A stretch of 64,000 nucleotides of DNA from Brachybacterium halotolerans. GTDB lineage: Bacteria > Actinomycetota > Actinomycetes > Actinomycetales > Dermabacteraceae. This document shows positions 51,942 through 60,793 of this stretch, piece after piece. Made by a program: the position numbers and the translations under genes. A model generated the notes under the pieces. It did not search any database, was not told the origin of the DNA, and was given only the letters and a program-made list of their open reading frames with translations. Each line of letters begins with the position of its first letter. The first letter of the stretch is position 1. Location of the stretch: positions 132,381 through 196,380 of the forward strand of contig NZ_JAEDAJ010000005.1 of NCBI RefSeq assembly GCF_016623465.1. The letters are read 5' to 3'.

Positions 51942-52158
51942 GGTGGCCCCGTTGTCGAAGGAGGTGTGCGGCGCGGAGACCCCGCGCCTGCGGGCCGCCG
52001 ACCAGTGCGCTCGGTGCAGCCCGTTGCCCATACCCTAGATGCCCTCGTGCGGGAGCGCAGTGGGGAGAAGTACCCATCGGGCGGCGGAGCGGCGGAACCT
52101 CGTCGCGACCCGCCTGCGCAGGACGGCGACGTCCGTCGGCCCGCCGTGTCTCCCGGAC

Positions 52159-53001
52159 CTACCGGTCGGAGGCGGAGGTGCCGGGAGGCATGGGGCGGCC
52201 GAAGACCGGTGCGGCCGACGGCCTCTTCGGCCGCACCGCATCGCCCGATGACTGCCGGCGCAGACGGCGCACCACCCACGGCCCGAAGTGGACCCGTGCC
52301 CAGTGCAGGTCCTGCTGGCGGGCTTCGCGCCACGGGAGCGCGGTGGGGTCGCCCAGGTCATGGGGCTGCAGCGTGTGCTCGACGCCCAGGGTGTCCAGCA
52401 CGTGCGCGGCGATCGTCAGATGCCCCTCGGGGGAGAAGTGCAGGCGGTCCTCGGCCCACATCCCCTCGTGCGTGAGCGATCGCAGCGACCACAGGTCCAC
52501 GACCGCGGCGCCGTGGCGCTGCGCGATCGCGCGCATGTTCTCGTTGTAGATCGCGGTGCGCCCGCGGATCAGGTGGAACACGGGCGTGGAGCCGACATCG
52601 GGACCGGTCCACAGGACGATGGTCGCGCCGGTCTCGGCGAGGCGGCCGACGGCCGTGTCCATCGCGGCGGCGATCTCGTCGGGGTCGCGCCCGCGGATCA
52701 CGTCGTTGCCGCCGGCGAAGATGCTCACCAGGTCCGGCTCGAGCGCGACCGCGGGCTCGATCTGCTCGTCGATGATCTCCTGGTAGAGGCGCCCGCGGAT
52801 CGCGAGGTTCGCGTACTCGAAGCCCGGGACCGAGCGGCCCAGCTCCTCGGCGACGCGATCGGCCCAGCCGCGATGGCCGCCCGGAGCATCCGGGTCGGGA
52901 TCGCCGATGCCCTCCGTGAAGGAGTCGCCGAGGGCGACGAAGCGGTGCCAGGGCTGAGCGGGTCCGGTGCCGTGGTCCGGGAGCGGCCGGGGAGTGCTCA
53001 C
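52159..53001 (-). CDS. SGNH/GDSL hydrolase family esterase
   Basis: 280 residues. SGNH blocks: GDSFTEG (nucleophile Ser) near 27, later Gly in ANLAIRGR, FAGGNDVI (Asn), and a C-terminal DRLHFSPEGH (Asp and His). No signal peptide, so a cytosolic esterase, lipase or deacetylase of unknown substrate. The GTG at 52999-53001 overlaps the crgA stop (GTGA), so the pair is coupled. The C-terminal 60 residues are extra to the fold, rich in Arg and Pro. Confidence 0.92.
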   Translation of the reverse strand: MSTPRPLPDHGTGPAQPWHRFVALGDSFTEGIGDPDPDAPGGHRGWADRVAEELGRSVPGFEYANLAIRGRLYQEIIDEQIEPAVALEPDLVSIFAGGNDVIRGRDPDEIAAAMDTAVGRLAETGATIVLWTGPDVGSTPVFHLIRGRTAIYNENMRAIAQRHGAAVVDLWSLRSLTHEGMWAEDRLHFSPEGHLTIAAHVLDTLGVEHTLQPHDLGDPTALPWREARQQDLHWARVHFGPWVVRRLRRQSSGDAVRPKRPSAAPVFGRPMPPGTSASDR

Positions 53002-53387
53002 TTCCAGAACATGAGCGTGACGCCGCCCATGGCGAGCGCGCCGAAGCCCACGAGCAGGTTCCAGTCGCCGATCGGGAGCGGCAGCGTCGCGCTCGAGAGG
53101 TAGTAGGTGACCAGGTAGATCAGGCCCACGATCAGCAGGACCACCGCGACCGGGGCGATCCAGTTCGGGGTGACCGCGGGCGCGGCGACGCGGCGGCCGC
53201 GGCCCGTGCTCTCGGCGGCCGGCCGACGGCGCTCGGAGATCGCGTCCTTCGCCTTCTCATGGGTCTCGTCGGTCGAGGGCTTCTCGGCCCTGCTGCGCTT
53301 CAGGGGCTCGGATCCCGCGTCGCCCGCGGCGCGCTTCGCGGGATCCGCGTTCTTCCGGTCGCGATTGCTGCGCTGGGTTGCCGCCAT
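52998..53387 (-). CDS. crgA: Cell division protein CrgA
   Basis: 129 residues. A long basic cytosolic N-terminal tail (to about 70) precedes two membrane helices, WIAPVAVVLLIVGLIYLVTYYL and WNLLVGFGALAMGGVTLMFW, the CrgA (UPF0233) pattern ending TLMFWK. CrgA is an actinobacterial divisome protein that helps place FtsZ and recruit PBPs and FtsI. It lies next to the kinase and cell-wall cluster, as in other actinobacteria. ATG at 53387; an AT-rich TATACC about 70 bases upstream might be its -10. Confidence 0.95.
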   Translation of the reverse strand: MAATQRSNRDRKNADPAKRAAGDAGSEPLKRSRAEKPSTDETHEKAKDAISERRRPAAESTGRGRRVAAPAVTPNWIAPVAVVLLIVGLIYLVTYYLSSATLPLPIGDWNLLVGFGALAMGGVTLMFWK

Positions 53388-53547
53388 GCGATGCTGCTCC
53401 GTTTCCGACGGGGGACGAGGTCAGGGGAAGTGATCAGAGGGGGGATGCCGACTCCAGGGTATAAGGCCCGCCTGGACGGCGCGACCGCGGACGTGCGGCC
53501 CGAACCGTGCCCGGCTCCGCAGGACCCGGGGTCCGCGCCCGCTCGTC

Positions 53548-54201
53548 TCAGGACGGCGCGAGCAGCGGGGCGAGCCCTCGGGAGCGCTCGCGTGCGTCGA
53601 CGCCGTCGCACAGCTCGAGGAACCGCGCGAGGATCAGATGGCCGTGCTCGGTGAGCACCGACTCGGGGTGGAACTGCACGCCGTGCAGCGGGAGCTCACG
53701 ATGGGCGAGGCCCTGCACGACCCCGTCGGCCGTGCGGGCGGTGACCTCGAGGACGTCGGGCACCGTCTCCGGGACCACCGTGAGCGAGTGGTAGCGGGTG
53801 GCGGTGAAGGGGCTGGGCACGCCCGCGAAGACGCTCCTGCCCTCGTGCTCGACCACGCTCGTGCGCCCGTGCATGAGCTGCGGGGCGTGGGTCACCGTGC
53901 CGCCGAAGTACTGGCCGAGCGCCTGATGGCCCAGGCACACCCCGAGCATCGGCACCGCGCCGTCCGCGCAGGCGCCGATCACGTCGAGGATGCGCCCCGC
54001 GGTCGACGGCGTCCCCGGGCCCGGGGAGACCAGCACGCCGTCGAACCCGCTCAGGTCGATCGCGTCGTCGGCCCCCTGCGGCACCTCGTCGTTGCGCACG
54101 ACGGTCGTCGCCGCGCCCATCTGCTGGAGGTAGCCGACGATCGTGAAGACGAAGCTGTCGTAGTTGTCGACCACCAGGATCCGCGCGGTGGGCTCAGCCA
54201 T
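53548..54201 (-). CDS. trpG: Anthranilate/aminodeoxychorismate synthase glutamine amidotransferase
   Basis: 217 residues, class I glutaminase: VVDNYDSFVFTI at the start, oxyanion region SPGPGTP, nucleophile Cys89 in GVCLGHQALG, and the His/Glu pair in QFHPES. It supplies ammonia for making anthranilate (tryptophan) or 4-aminobenzoate (folate); the large subunit is not in this window. The ATG at 54199-54201 overlaps the pknB end by eight bases, the gene order seen in other actinobacteria. Confidence 0.95.
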   Translation of the reverse strand: MAEPTARILVVDNYDSFVFTIVGYLQQMGAATTVVRNDEVPQGADDAIDLSGFDGVLVSPGPGTPSTAGRILDVIGACADGAVPMLGVCLGHQALGQYFGGTVTHAPQLMHGRTSVVEHEGRSVFAGVPSPFTATRYHSLTVVPETVPDVLEVTARTADGVVQGLAHRELPLHGVQFHPESVLTEHGHLILARFLELCDGVDARERSRGLAPLLAPS

Positions 54202-56377
54202 TGTCGTCGCCCTGGTCGTCGCCCTTGTCGCCGTCATCGCCGTCCGACGGCGTCGGGCTGTCGCTGTCCGAGGGGGTGTCGGAGTCGCTCGGGGTGTCCG
54301 AGGGAGTGTCCGAGGGGGTGTCCGACGGCGTCTCGGAGGTGGGGGTCTCCGAGGGCTCCTCCGTCTTCTCCGGTCCGGTCGAGACGTACACGGTCACGGT
54401 CGTCCCCGGCTCCACGGAGTCGTTCGGGTTGGGATCGGTCTTGATGACCGTGTCCTTGGCGACGGAGTCGTCGGACTGGTAGGTGACCTTCACGCCGAGG
54501 TTCTTGGCGCCGAGGGTCTTGCGGGCCTCGGACTCCGTCTGGCCCACGACGTTGGGCATCGTGATGTTCCCGGGGGCCTTCGCGACCACGATCTGCACCG
54601 TGGAGCCGACCTCCGCGGTCTTCCCGTCGCCGCCCGTGGGCGTCTGGCCGGTGACTGTGCCCGGGTCCTCGTCGTCGGTCTCCTTGGTCGTCGCGTCGAC
54701 CTCGAAGCCCTGGTCCTCGAGGGTCTTCGTCGCGGTGTCCTGGTCGAGGCCGGTGACGTCCGGCAGCTCCGCATCGCCCGAGGCGAGGTTCACGGTGACC
54801 GTGTCCCCGGCCTCCGCGTTCGAGCCGGAGCCCGGATCCTGCCCGACGACCGTCCCGGCCTTCTTGCCCGCGACGTCCTTGGGATCGCCGATCTCGATGC
54901 CGAGCCCCAGGTCGTCGAGCTTCTTCGTCGCCTCATCGCGGTCCATGCCGGCGAGGTCGGGGACCTCGACCTGCTCGGGTCCGCTGGAGACGGCGACCTT
55001 CACGGCCGTGTGCTCGTCCACCTCCGTGCCGCCCTCGGGATCGGTCGAGATCACGTCGCCCTCGTCGACGTCGGAGCTCGCCTTCTTCTCGAACGTGCCG
55101 GTGAGGCCCTCGCTCTCCAGCTCGGACTTCGCCTGGGCCTCGGTCATGCCGACGACCTGCGGGACCGCGACCTGCTTGGGGCCCGTGTTCCACGGCTGCC
55201 AGAGGGCCAGCGCCGCCGCGATCACGGCGAGCACCGCGACGATGATCAGCACGATCAGCCAGACGGGGCGCTTGGGCTTCTGTTCGAGCTCCTCGCCCGT
55301 CTCGTCGGCCGATCCGGCGCCCTGCACGCCTGCGCCCGCTGCACCGGCCGCGCCGGCCCCGAGGGCTCCGGCTCCGGCGGCGGCCGCGACCGGCGCGCGA
55401 TGGGTCTGCGTCGCTCCCGCGGACGCGGGCAGCGCCTCGGTGCGGTCGTCGACGGGACTGAGCACCGTCGTCGCCTCCGCGTCGGAGGTGGGCTGGGGGT
55501 CCCCGGCCACGAGCTGCGGACGACGCCCGGCGATCACCGAGGCGATGTCGCGCGCGAAGGCGGTGGCCGAGGGGTAGCGGGTCTCGCGGTCCTTGGCCAG
55601 ACCGGTGAGGATCACCCGGTCCACGTCGGGCGTGATCGCGGGGTTGTACCGCGAGGGCGGGACCGGGGTCTCGCGCACGTGCTGGTACGCGATCGAGACG
55701 GGGCTGTCGCCGGTGAACGGCGGGCGCCCCGTGACCAGCTCGTAGAACACGCACGCGGCGGAGTAGATGTCGCTGCGCGCGTCCACGAGCTGCCCGCGGG
55801 CCTGCTCGGGGGAGAGGTACTGGGCGGTGCCCATGACCGCCTGGGTCTGGGTCATCCCGGTCGCATCGGCCACCGCGCGGGCGATGCCGAAGTCCATGAC
55901 CTTCACGTCGCCGTCGTCGGTGATCATGATGTTGCCGGGCTTGATGTCGCGGTGGACGATGCCCTGCTGGTGGGAGTACTCGAGCGCGGAGAGCAGCGCC
56001 TGCATGATCGTGGCCGCCTGGCCCACGTCCATCGGGTGCTCGGGGTCCACGTACTCGCGCAGGGTCTTGCCCCGCACGTACTCCATCACGATGTAGGGGA
56101 TCGTGATCTCGTGCCCGGTGAAGTCCTTCGCGTGCTCCTCGCCGGTGTCGTACACGGCGACGATCGAGGGATGGTTCAGCCCGGCGGCGCTCTGCGCCTC
56201 GCGGCGGAAGCGCTCCTGGAAGTTCGTGTCGCGCGCGAGGTCGGTGCGCAGGATCTTCACCGCGACGGTGCGGTGCAGACGGCGGTCCTCCGCCAGGTGC
56301 ACGTCGGCCATGCCGCCGTGCCCGAGAGCCTTGCCCAGGGCGTAGCGCCCGGACAGAATCAGGTTCTCTTCGCTCAC
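54194..56377 (-). CDS. pknB: Serine/threonine protein kinase PknB with four PASTA domains
   Basis: 727 residues. Kinase 11-275: Gly loop GHGGMADV, Lys41, HRDIKPGN (His142-Asp144), DFG 162-164, activation-loop threonines around TGMTQTQAVMGT (173-183), then APE-type region SPEQARG. A Pro/Ala linker leads to a membrane helix (about 375-395), then four extracellular PASTA domains that bind muropeptides. An acidic tail of repeated TPSDTPSD closes it. PknB senses peptidoglycan and controls cell-wall synthesis through PstP, FhaA and the flippase MviN. GTG start overlaps pknA stop (GTGA). Confidence 0.97.
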   Translation of the reverse strand: MSEENLILSGRYALGKALGHGGMADVHLAEDRRLHRTVAVKILRTDLARDTNFQERFRREAQSAAGLNHPSIVAVYDTGEEHAKDFTGHEITIPYIVMEYVRGKTLREYVDPEHPMDVGQAATIMQALLSALEYSHQQGIVHRDIKPGNIMITDDGDVKVMDFGIARAVADATGMTQTQAVMGTAQYLSPEQARGQLVDARSDIYSAACVFYELVTGRPPFTGDSPVSIAYQHVRETPVPPSRYNPAITPDVDRVILTGLAKDRETRYPSATAFARDIASVIAGRRPQLVAGDPQPTSDAEATTVLSPVDDRTEALPASAGATQTHRAPVAAAAGAGALGAGAAGAAGAGVQGAGSADETGEELEQKPKRPVWLIVLIIVAVLAVIAAALALWQPWNTGPKQVAVPQVVGMTEAQAKSELESEGLTGTFEKKASSDVDEGDVISTDPEGGTEVDEHTAVKVAVSSGPEQVEVPDLAGMDRDEATKKLDDLGLGIEIGDPKDVAGKKAGTVVGQDPGSGSNAEAGDTVTVNLASGDAELPDVTGLDQDTATKTLEDQGFEVDATTKETDDEDPGTVTGQTPTGGDGKTAEVGSTVQIVVAKAPGNITMPNVVGQTESEARKTLGAKNLGVKVTYQSDDSVAKDTVIKTDPNPNDSVEPGTTVTVYVSTGPEKTEEPSETPTSETPSDTPSDTPSDTPSDSDTPSDSDSPTPSDGDDGDKGDDQGDDNG

Positions 56378-57933
56378 TGTCCTACCGTCCTCGTCAAGTC
56401 GCCGATCCGGGGCGACGCGAACATCGTACGTGCATGTGCCGCGTGAGCGGCCTCGCCGCTCAGGAAGCCGCTGGGGATGATGCCCACACCCATCCCGATC
56501 GCGACGGCCGCCACCACGATCACGATCAGCAGCAGCACGAAGCCGGGCACCGTGAACGGGCCGATCCGCGAACCGGTGCTCGTGGACCGCGAGGTGCGGC
56601 CCGAGGTCGCCGTGGAGATCCCGGGATCCGCTCCGCCCGCCGGCGCCGATCCCGAGGACGCCGCGTTCCCGCTCCCCGCGCTCGCGCCGGGGGCCGCCGG
56701 GGAGCCCGGGGCGGCGGGGGAGCCGACGGACGCGGAGCCGACGGGCGAGCCGGGTCCCGAGAGCCGGGAGGCGCTCGGCGTGCGCGAGGAGCCCGAGGCG
56801 GGCATCACCGCGCGGGCGCCCGCCCCGCGAGAGACCGCGCCTCCGGACTCGGAGGCCGAAGGCGCCGAGGCGCCCGAGAGCGCCGAGGGGCCCGAGGTCC
56901 CCGAGCGGTGGCGGATCCCGCGCCGGCGGTGCGTGCGCGGCAGCGGCATCGCCGCGGTGCGCGTGCCCACGGGAGAGGCCGACGGCTTCCCGGTGCCCGC
57001 GCGGTTCTCCCCGGTCGACCCGGAGGACGCGGAGCCGCCCGAGGCCGCCGAGGCCCCGGAGGCGGCCGCGCCCGCAGGGATCGCTCCGGTCGTGAAGCGC
57101 GGCTCCTCGCCGCGCTGGATCGACTCGAGGATGCGGGCGACCGCCGCCGCCGAGCGGGGACGGTTCGCCGGTGCCTTCGCGAGCAGCATCATCACCAGGT
57201 GGCGCAGGTCGGGGTTCACCGACTCCGGCAGGGCCGGCGGCTGCTTCTTCACCTGCGCCATCGCGATCTCGACCTGGCTGGCGCCGGTGAAGGGGCGATG
57301 CCCCACGAGCATCTCGTAGGCGACGATCCCGAGCGCGTAGAGATCCGAGAGCGACGTGGCCTGCTTGCCCATCGCCTGCTCGGGGGAGAGGTACTGGGCG
57401 GTGCCCATGACGAGCCCGGTCTTGGTCAGCCGCGCCTGGTCCTGGCTGCGGGCGATCCCGAAGTCCGTGATCTTCATGTGCCAGTCGTCGGCATCGTCCA
57501 CGAGGATGTTCTCGGGCTTCACGTCACGATGGACGACGCCCTTGGCGTGGGCGGCGTCGAGCGCGCGGGCGAGGTCGATGAGCACCGAGACCACGCGGTC
57601 CTCGGGGAGGCCGTCGGGGTGCTCCTCGATGATCTCCGAGAGCGGCCGCCCCTTGCACAGCTCCATGACGATGTAGGCGCGGCCGTCGATCTCGCCGTAG
57701 TCGTAGAGCGCGGCGATCGTGTCGTGGCTGAGCGAGGCGGTGTGGCGCGCCTCCGCGCGGAAGCGCTTGAGGAAGCCCTCGTCGAAGGCGTACTCCTCGC
57801 GCAGCACCTTGACCGCCGTCTCGCGGTCCAGGTCCTGGTCCCAGCCCTTCCACACCTCGCCCATGCCGCCCGTGGCGATCAGGGAGTCCAGGCGGTAGCG
57901 CCCCTCCAGCACCAGTCCCTTGCCGGTCCTCAC
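56374..57933 (-). CDS. pknA: Serine/threonine protein kinase PknA
   Basis: 519 residues. The kinase has Gly loop ATGGMGEVWKG, Lys42, HRDVKPEN (His135-Asp137), DFG 157-159 and the PknA-like SPEQAMGKQATSLSDLY. The C-terminal half is a Ser/Pro/Ala-rich juxtamembrane region with little conservation, then a membrane helix near the end (VPGFVLLLIVIVVAAVAIGMGVG), and no PASTA. PknA phosphorylates division and elongation proteins. The GTG at 57931-57933 overlaps the pbpA stop; frames extending further upstream are pbpA shadows. The Ser-rich linker is unusually long. Confidence 0.95.
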   Translation of the reverse strand: MRTGKGLVLEGRYRLDSLIATGGMGEVWKGWDQDLDRETAVKVLREEYAFDEGFLKRFRAEARHTASLSHDTIAALYDYGEIDGRAYIVMELCKGRPLSEIIEEHPDGLPEDRVVSVLIDLARALDAAHAKGVVHRDVKPENILVDDADDWHMKITDFGIARSQDQARLTKTGLVMGTAQYLSPEQAMGKQATSLSDLYALGIVAYEMLVGHRPFTGASQVEIAMAQVKKQPPALPESVNPDLRHLVMMLLAKAPANRPRSAAAVARILESIQRGEEPRFTTGAIPAGAAASGASAASGGSASSGSTGENRAGTGKPSASPVGTRTAAMPLPRTHRRRGIRHRSGTSGPSALSGASAPSASESGGAVSRGAGARAVMPASGSSRTPSASRLSGPGSPVGSASVGSPAAPGSPAAPGASAGSGNAASSGSAPAGGADPGISTATSGRTSRSTSTGSRIGPFTVPGFVLLLIVIVVAAVAIGMGVGIIPSGFLSGEAAHAAHARTMFASPRIGDLTRTVGQ

Positions 57934-59375
57934 TGCGAGACCACCGCCTTCATCACATCGCGCGCGATCGGTGCCGCGACATCCGCTCCGTAGCCGCCCT
58001 CCTCGACGACCACGGCCACGGCGACCTTCTTGTCGCCGCTGTCGGCGTAGCCGACGAACCACGAGTGCGGGGTGCGGCCGTCGCCCCACTCGGCCGTGCC
58101 CGTCTTGCCGCCGACCTCGACGCCGTCGATCTTCGCGGCGGTGCCGGTGCCGTCCTCGACGGTGGAGACCATCATCTCGCGCATCTGCGCGGCGTTCGAG
58201 GCGCTCAGCGGCTGCGAGTACTGCTCGGCGGAGAACGACGAGATCACCGACTGGTCGCGGGTGCGGACCTCGTCGACGAGCTGCGGGGTCATCACCTTGC
58301 CGTCGTTGTCCATCGCCGAGGCCACCATGGCCATCTGCAGCGGCGTCACGCGGTCCTCGTACTGGCCGATCGAGCTCGTGGCCAGCTGCGCGTCGTTGAG
58401 GTCGTCGCCCATGCTCGAGGGCGTGACCGACAGCGGGATCTCCAGGCGGTCGCCGAAGCCGAACTCCTGCGCCTTCTTGCGCACCGCGTCCTGGCCCAGC
58501 TCGATGCCGAGCTTCGCGAACGAGGTGTTGCAGGACTGCTGCAGGGCCTCGGACAGGGTCGAGGAGTCGTCCGCCCCGCAGGCCGTGTTCCCCTGGTTGG
58601 GGTGGTTGTACAGGGTGCTCTGGGTGTCCGGCAGCGTGAAGGAGCCGGGGCCGGGGATCTTGGTGTCCTTGGTGTAGTCGCCGCTGTCCAGGGCGGCCGA
58701 CGCGACGATGAGCTTGAAGGTCGAGCCGGGCGGGTAGAGGTCGCCGGCGATCGCGCGGTTGGACAGGGGCCGGTCCGGATCGTCGTTCAGCTCGCTCCAG
58801 GCGGCCTCGGCCTTCTTGGCGGAATGTGTCGCGAGCGTGTTGGGGTCGTAGCTCGGGGCCGAGACCATCGCGAGCACCTTGCCGGTCTCGGGGTCGAGCG
58901 CGACGGCGGCGCCGCGGCGACCCTGGAGGGCCTTCGCGGCCGCCTCCTGGGCGTCCGGGTCGATCGTCAGCGCGACGGTCGCGCCCTGCGGGTCGCGCCC
59001 GGAGATGGTGTCGGTCAGGCGCTGGTAGAAGAGCGCGTCGGACTCCCCGGAGAGCGTGTCGTTGAGCGACTTCTCGAGCCCGCTGAAGCCGTACTGGACC
59101 GAGTAGTAGCCCGTGATCGGGGCGTACAGCGAACCGGGATCGTAGGTGCGCTGGTAGCCGTAGGCGTCGTCGGTCGCATGGGACTCGGCGATCGGCTCGC
59201 CGCCCACCACGATCGGCCCGCGGTGGCGGTCGTACTGGGCGTAGACCGTGCGGTAGTTGTGACTGTTGGCGTTGAGCGACTTCGCGTCGATCACCTGGAA
59301 GTAGGTGGTCGAGCCGAAGAGCAGCACGAAGAGCACGCCGACCACCAGCCAGACATGGCGCAGGGGCTTGTTCAC
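57930..59375 (-). CDS. pbpA: Penicillin-binding protein PbpA (class B transpeptidase)
   Basis: 481 residues. An N-terminal membrane anchor (VWLVVGVLFVLLFG) and a PBP dimerisation domain lead to the transpeptidase: Ser218-x2-Lys221 in PPGSTFK, Ser281-x-Asn283 in SCN, and Lys424-Thr-Gly in KTGTAEW. It cross-links septal peptidoglycan with the RodA/FtsW neighbour. The GTG at 59373-59375 overlaps the rodA stop. It is the third enzyme of the kinase-regulated cell-wall operon. Confidence 0.96.
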   Translation of the reverse strand: MNKPLRHVWLVVGVLFVLLFGSTTYFQVIDAKSLNANSHNYRTVYAQYDRHRGPIVVGGEPIAESHATDDAYGYQRTYDPGSLYAPITGYYSVQYGFSGLEKSLNDTLSGESDALFYQRLTDTISGRDPQGATVALTIDPDAQEAAAKALQGRRGAAVALDPETGKVLAMVSAPSYDPNTLATHSAKKAEAAWSELNDDPDRPLSNRAIAGDLYPPGSTFKLIVASAALDSGDYTKDTKIPGPGSFTLPDTQSTLYNHPNQGNTACGADDSSTLSEALQQSCNTSFAKLGIELGQDAVRKKAQEFGFGDRLEIPLSVTPSSMGDDLNDAQLATSSIGQYEDRVTPLQMAMVASAMDNDGKVMTPQLVDEVRTRDQSVISSFSAEQYSQPLSASNAAQMREMMVSTVEDGTGTAAKIDGVEVGGKTGTAEWGDGRTPHSWFVGYADSGDKKVAVAVVVEEGGYGADVAAPIARDVMKAVVSQ

Positions 59376-60793
59376 GACATCGCCTCCTGTGCGCGCTGGG
59401 GATCCTCGGCGTCCTTCGAGAGCTTCTGCCGGCGCGCCGGGGAGCCCTCGCCGTCGAGGCGACGGGCAGCGGGCCGACGGGCGGCGTCGGACATCCTCAC
59501 CAGCAGCGCCACGATGATCCAGTTGCACACGAGCGAGCTGCCGCCCGAGGCGAGGAAGGGGAGTGTGAGGCCGGTCAGGGGGATCACGCGGGTGATGCCG
59601 CCGACGACCACGAACACCTGGAGGGCGAGCACGAAGCCCAGCCCCGCGGCGAGCAGCGTGCCGAAGCCGTCGGAGATCCCGACCGCCGCGCGCATCGCCC
59701 GCTGGACCAGCAGGATGTAGAGCAGGAGCACCGCGAAGGCGCCCACCATGCCGAGCTCCTCGGCGAGGGTCGAGTAGATGAAGTCGCTGTGCCCGAAGGG
59801 CACCATGTCGGGCCGTCCGCCGCCGGGGCCCTTGCCCACGAGACCGCCCGAGGCCATGCCGAACAGGCCGCGCGCGATCTGCTCGCAGGCGCCGTAGTTC
59901 TCGCTGCTCAGCGGGTCCAGCCAGCACGTGAAGCGGGTGCGCACGTGCCCCAGCAGGGTCGCGGCGAAGATCGCGGGCGGCACGAACATCACCGCGCCGA
60001 TCACCAGCCAGCTCAGGCGGTCGGTCGCGACGTAGAGCATGGCCACGAACAGTCCGAAGAACATCAGCGCCGTGCCCAGATCGGTCTCGAACACGAGGAT
60101 CGCGATGCAGAAGGCCCAGGCCGCGAGGATCGGCCCGAAGTCCGACCAGCGCGGCAGGTGGATGCCCAGCACCTTGGGGCCGGCGAGGGCCAGGGTGTCG
60201 CGGCGGGAGACCAGATAGCCGGCGAAGAAGATCGCGATGCAGATCTTCGCGAGCTCCGCGGGCTGGAAGGAGTAGCCGGCGATCCTGATCCAGATCTTCG
60301 AGCCGTACTGCTCGTCGGTGAGGAACGGGACCAGGGGCAGCAGGAGGAGCACCGCCCCGCTGACCGCGAAGATCCACATGTAGCGGCGCAGGATCCGGTG
60401 GTCGCGGATGACCAGGAGCACGACTACGGCGAGGATCGCGCCGATCACCGTCCACAGCTGCTGGCGCGAGGCGTAGGACGCGGTGGTGCCGATGTACTTC
60501 GTGACCGCCGTGTCGTAGCTGAAGATCATGGCGACGCCGATGCCGTTCAGCAGCACCGCGATCGGCAGGATCACGGGATCCGCGTACGGCGCGCGCCACA
60601 TCACGGCGATCTGCAGGACCAGCACGATCACGCCGGCGCCGATCGCGACCGCGGGCAGGGCGTCGGGGATCTCGCCGTGGCGGCCCAGGCCCACGAGCGC
60701 GTAGGTGAGCACGCCGAGGCCTGCGGCGATCAGCAGCAGCAGCGCCTGCAGGACGCGGCGCGGGCGGGCGGTGTAGGAGACGACGGTGACCAT
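59372..60793 (-). CDS. rodA: RodA/FtsW family peptidoglycan glycosyltransferase
   Basis: 473 residues, SEDS family. About ten helices with the SEDS blocks: YSFQPAELAKICIAIFFAGY, FETDLGTALMFFGLFVAM, the long extracytoplasmic loop holding SDFIYSTLAEELGMVGAF, and PLTGLTLPFLASGGSS. The glycosyltransferase Asp is in that loop (PFGHSDFIY). It polymerises glycan strands from lipid II and pairs with PbpA. The ATG at 60791-60793 overlaps the pstP stop by one base. A basic cytosolic tail follows the last helix. Confidence 0.96.
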   Translation of the reverse strand: MVTVVSYTARPRRVLQALLLLIAAGLGVLTYALVGLGRHGEIPDALPAVAIGAGVIVLVLQIAVMWRAPYADPVILPIAVLLNGIGVAMIFSYDTAVTKYIGTTASYASRQQLWTVIGAILAVVVLLVIRDHRILRRYMWIFAVSGAVLLLLPLVPFLTDEQYGSKIWIRIAGYSFQPAELAKICIAIFFAGYLVSRRDTLALAGPKVLGIHLPRWSDFGPILAAWAFCIAILVFETDLGTALMFFGLFVAMLYVATDRLSWLVIGAVMFVPPAIFAATLLGHVRTRFTCWLDPLSSENYGACEQIARGLFGMASGGLVGKGPGGGRPDMVPFGHSDFIYSTLAEELGMVGAFAVLLLYILLVQRAMRAAVGISDGFGTLLAAGLGFVLALQVFVVVGGITRVIPLTGLTLPFLASGGSSLVCNWIIVALLVRMSDAARRPAARRLDGEGSPARRQKLSKDAEDPQRAQEAMS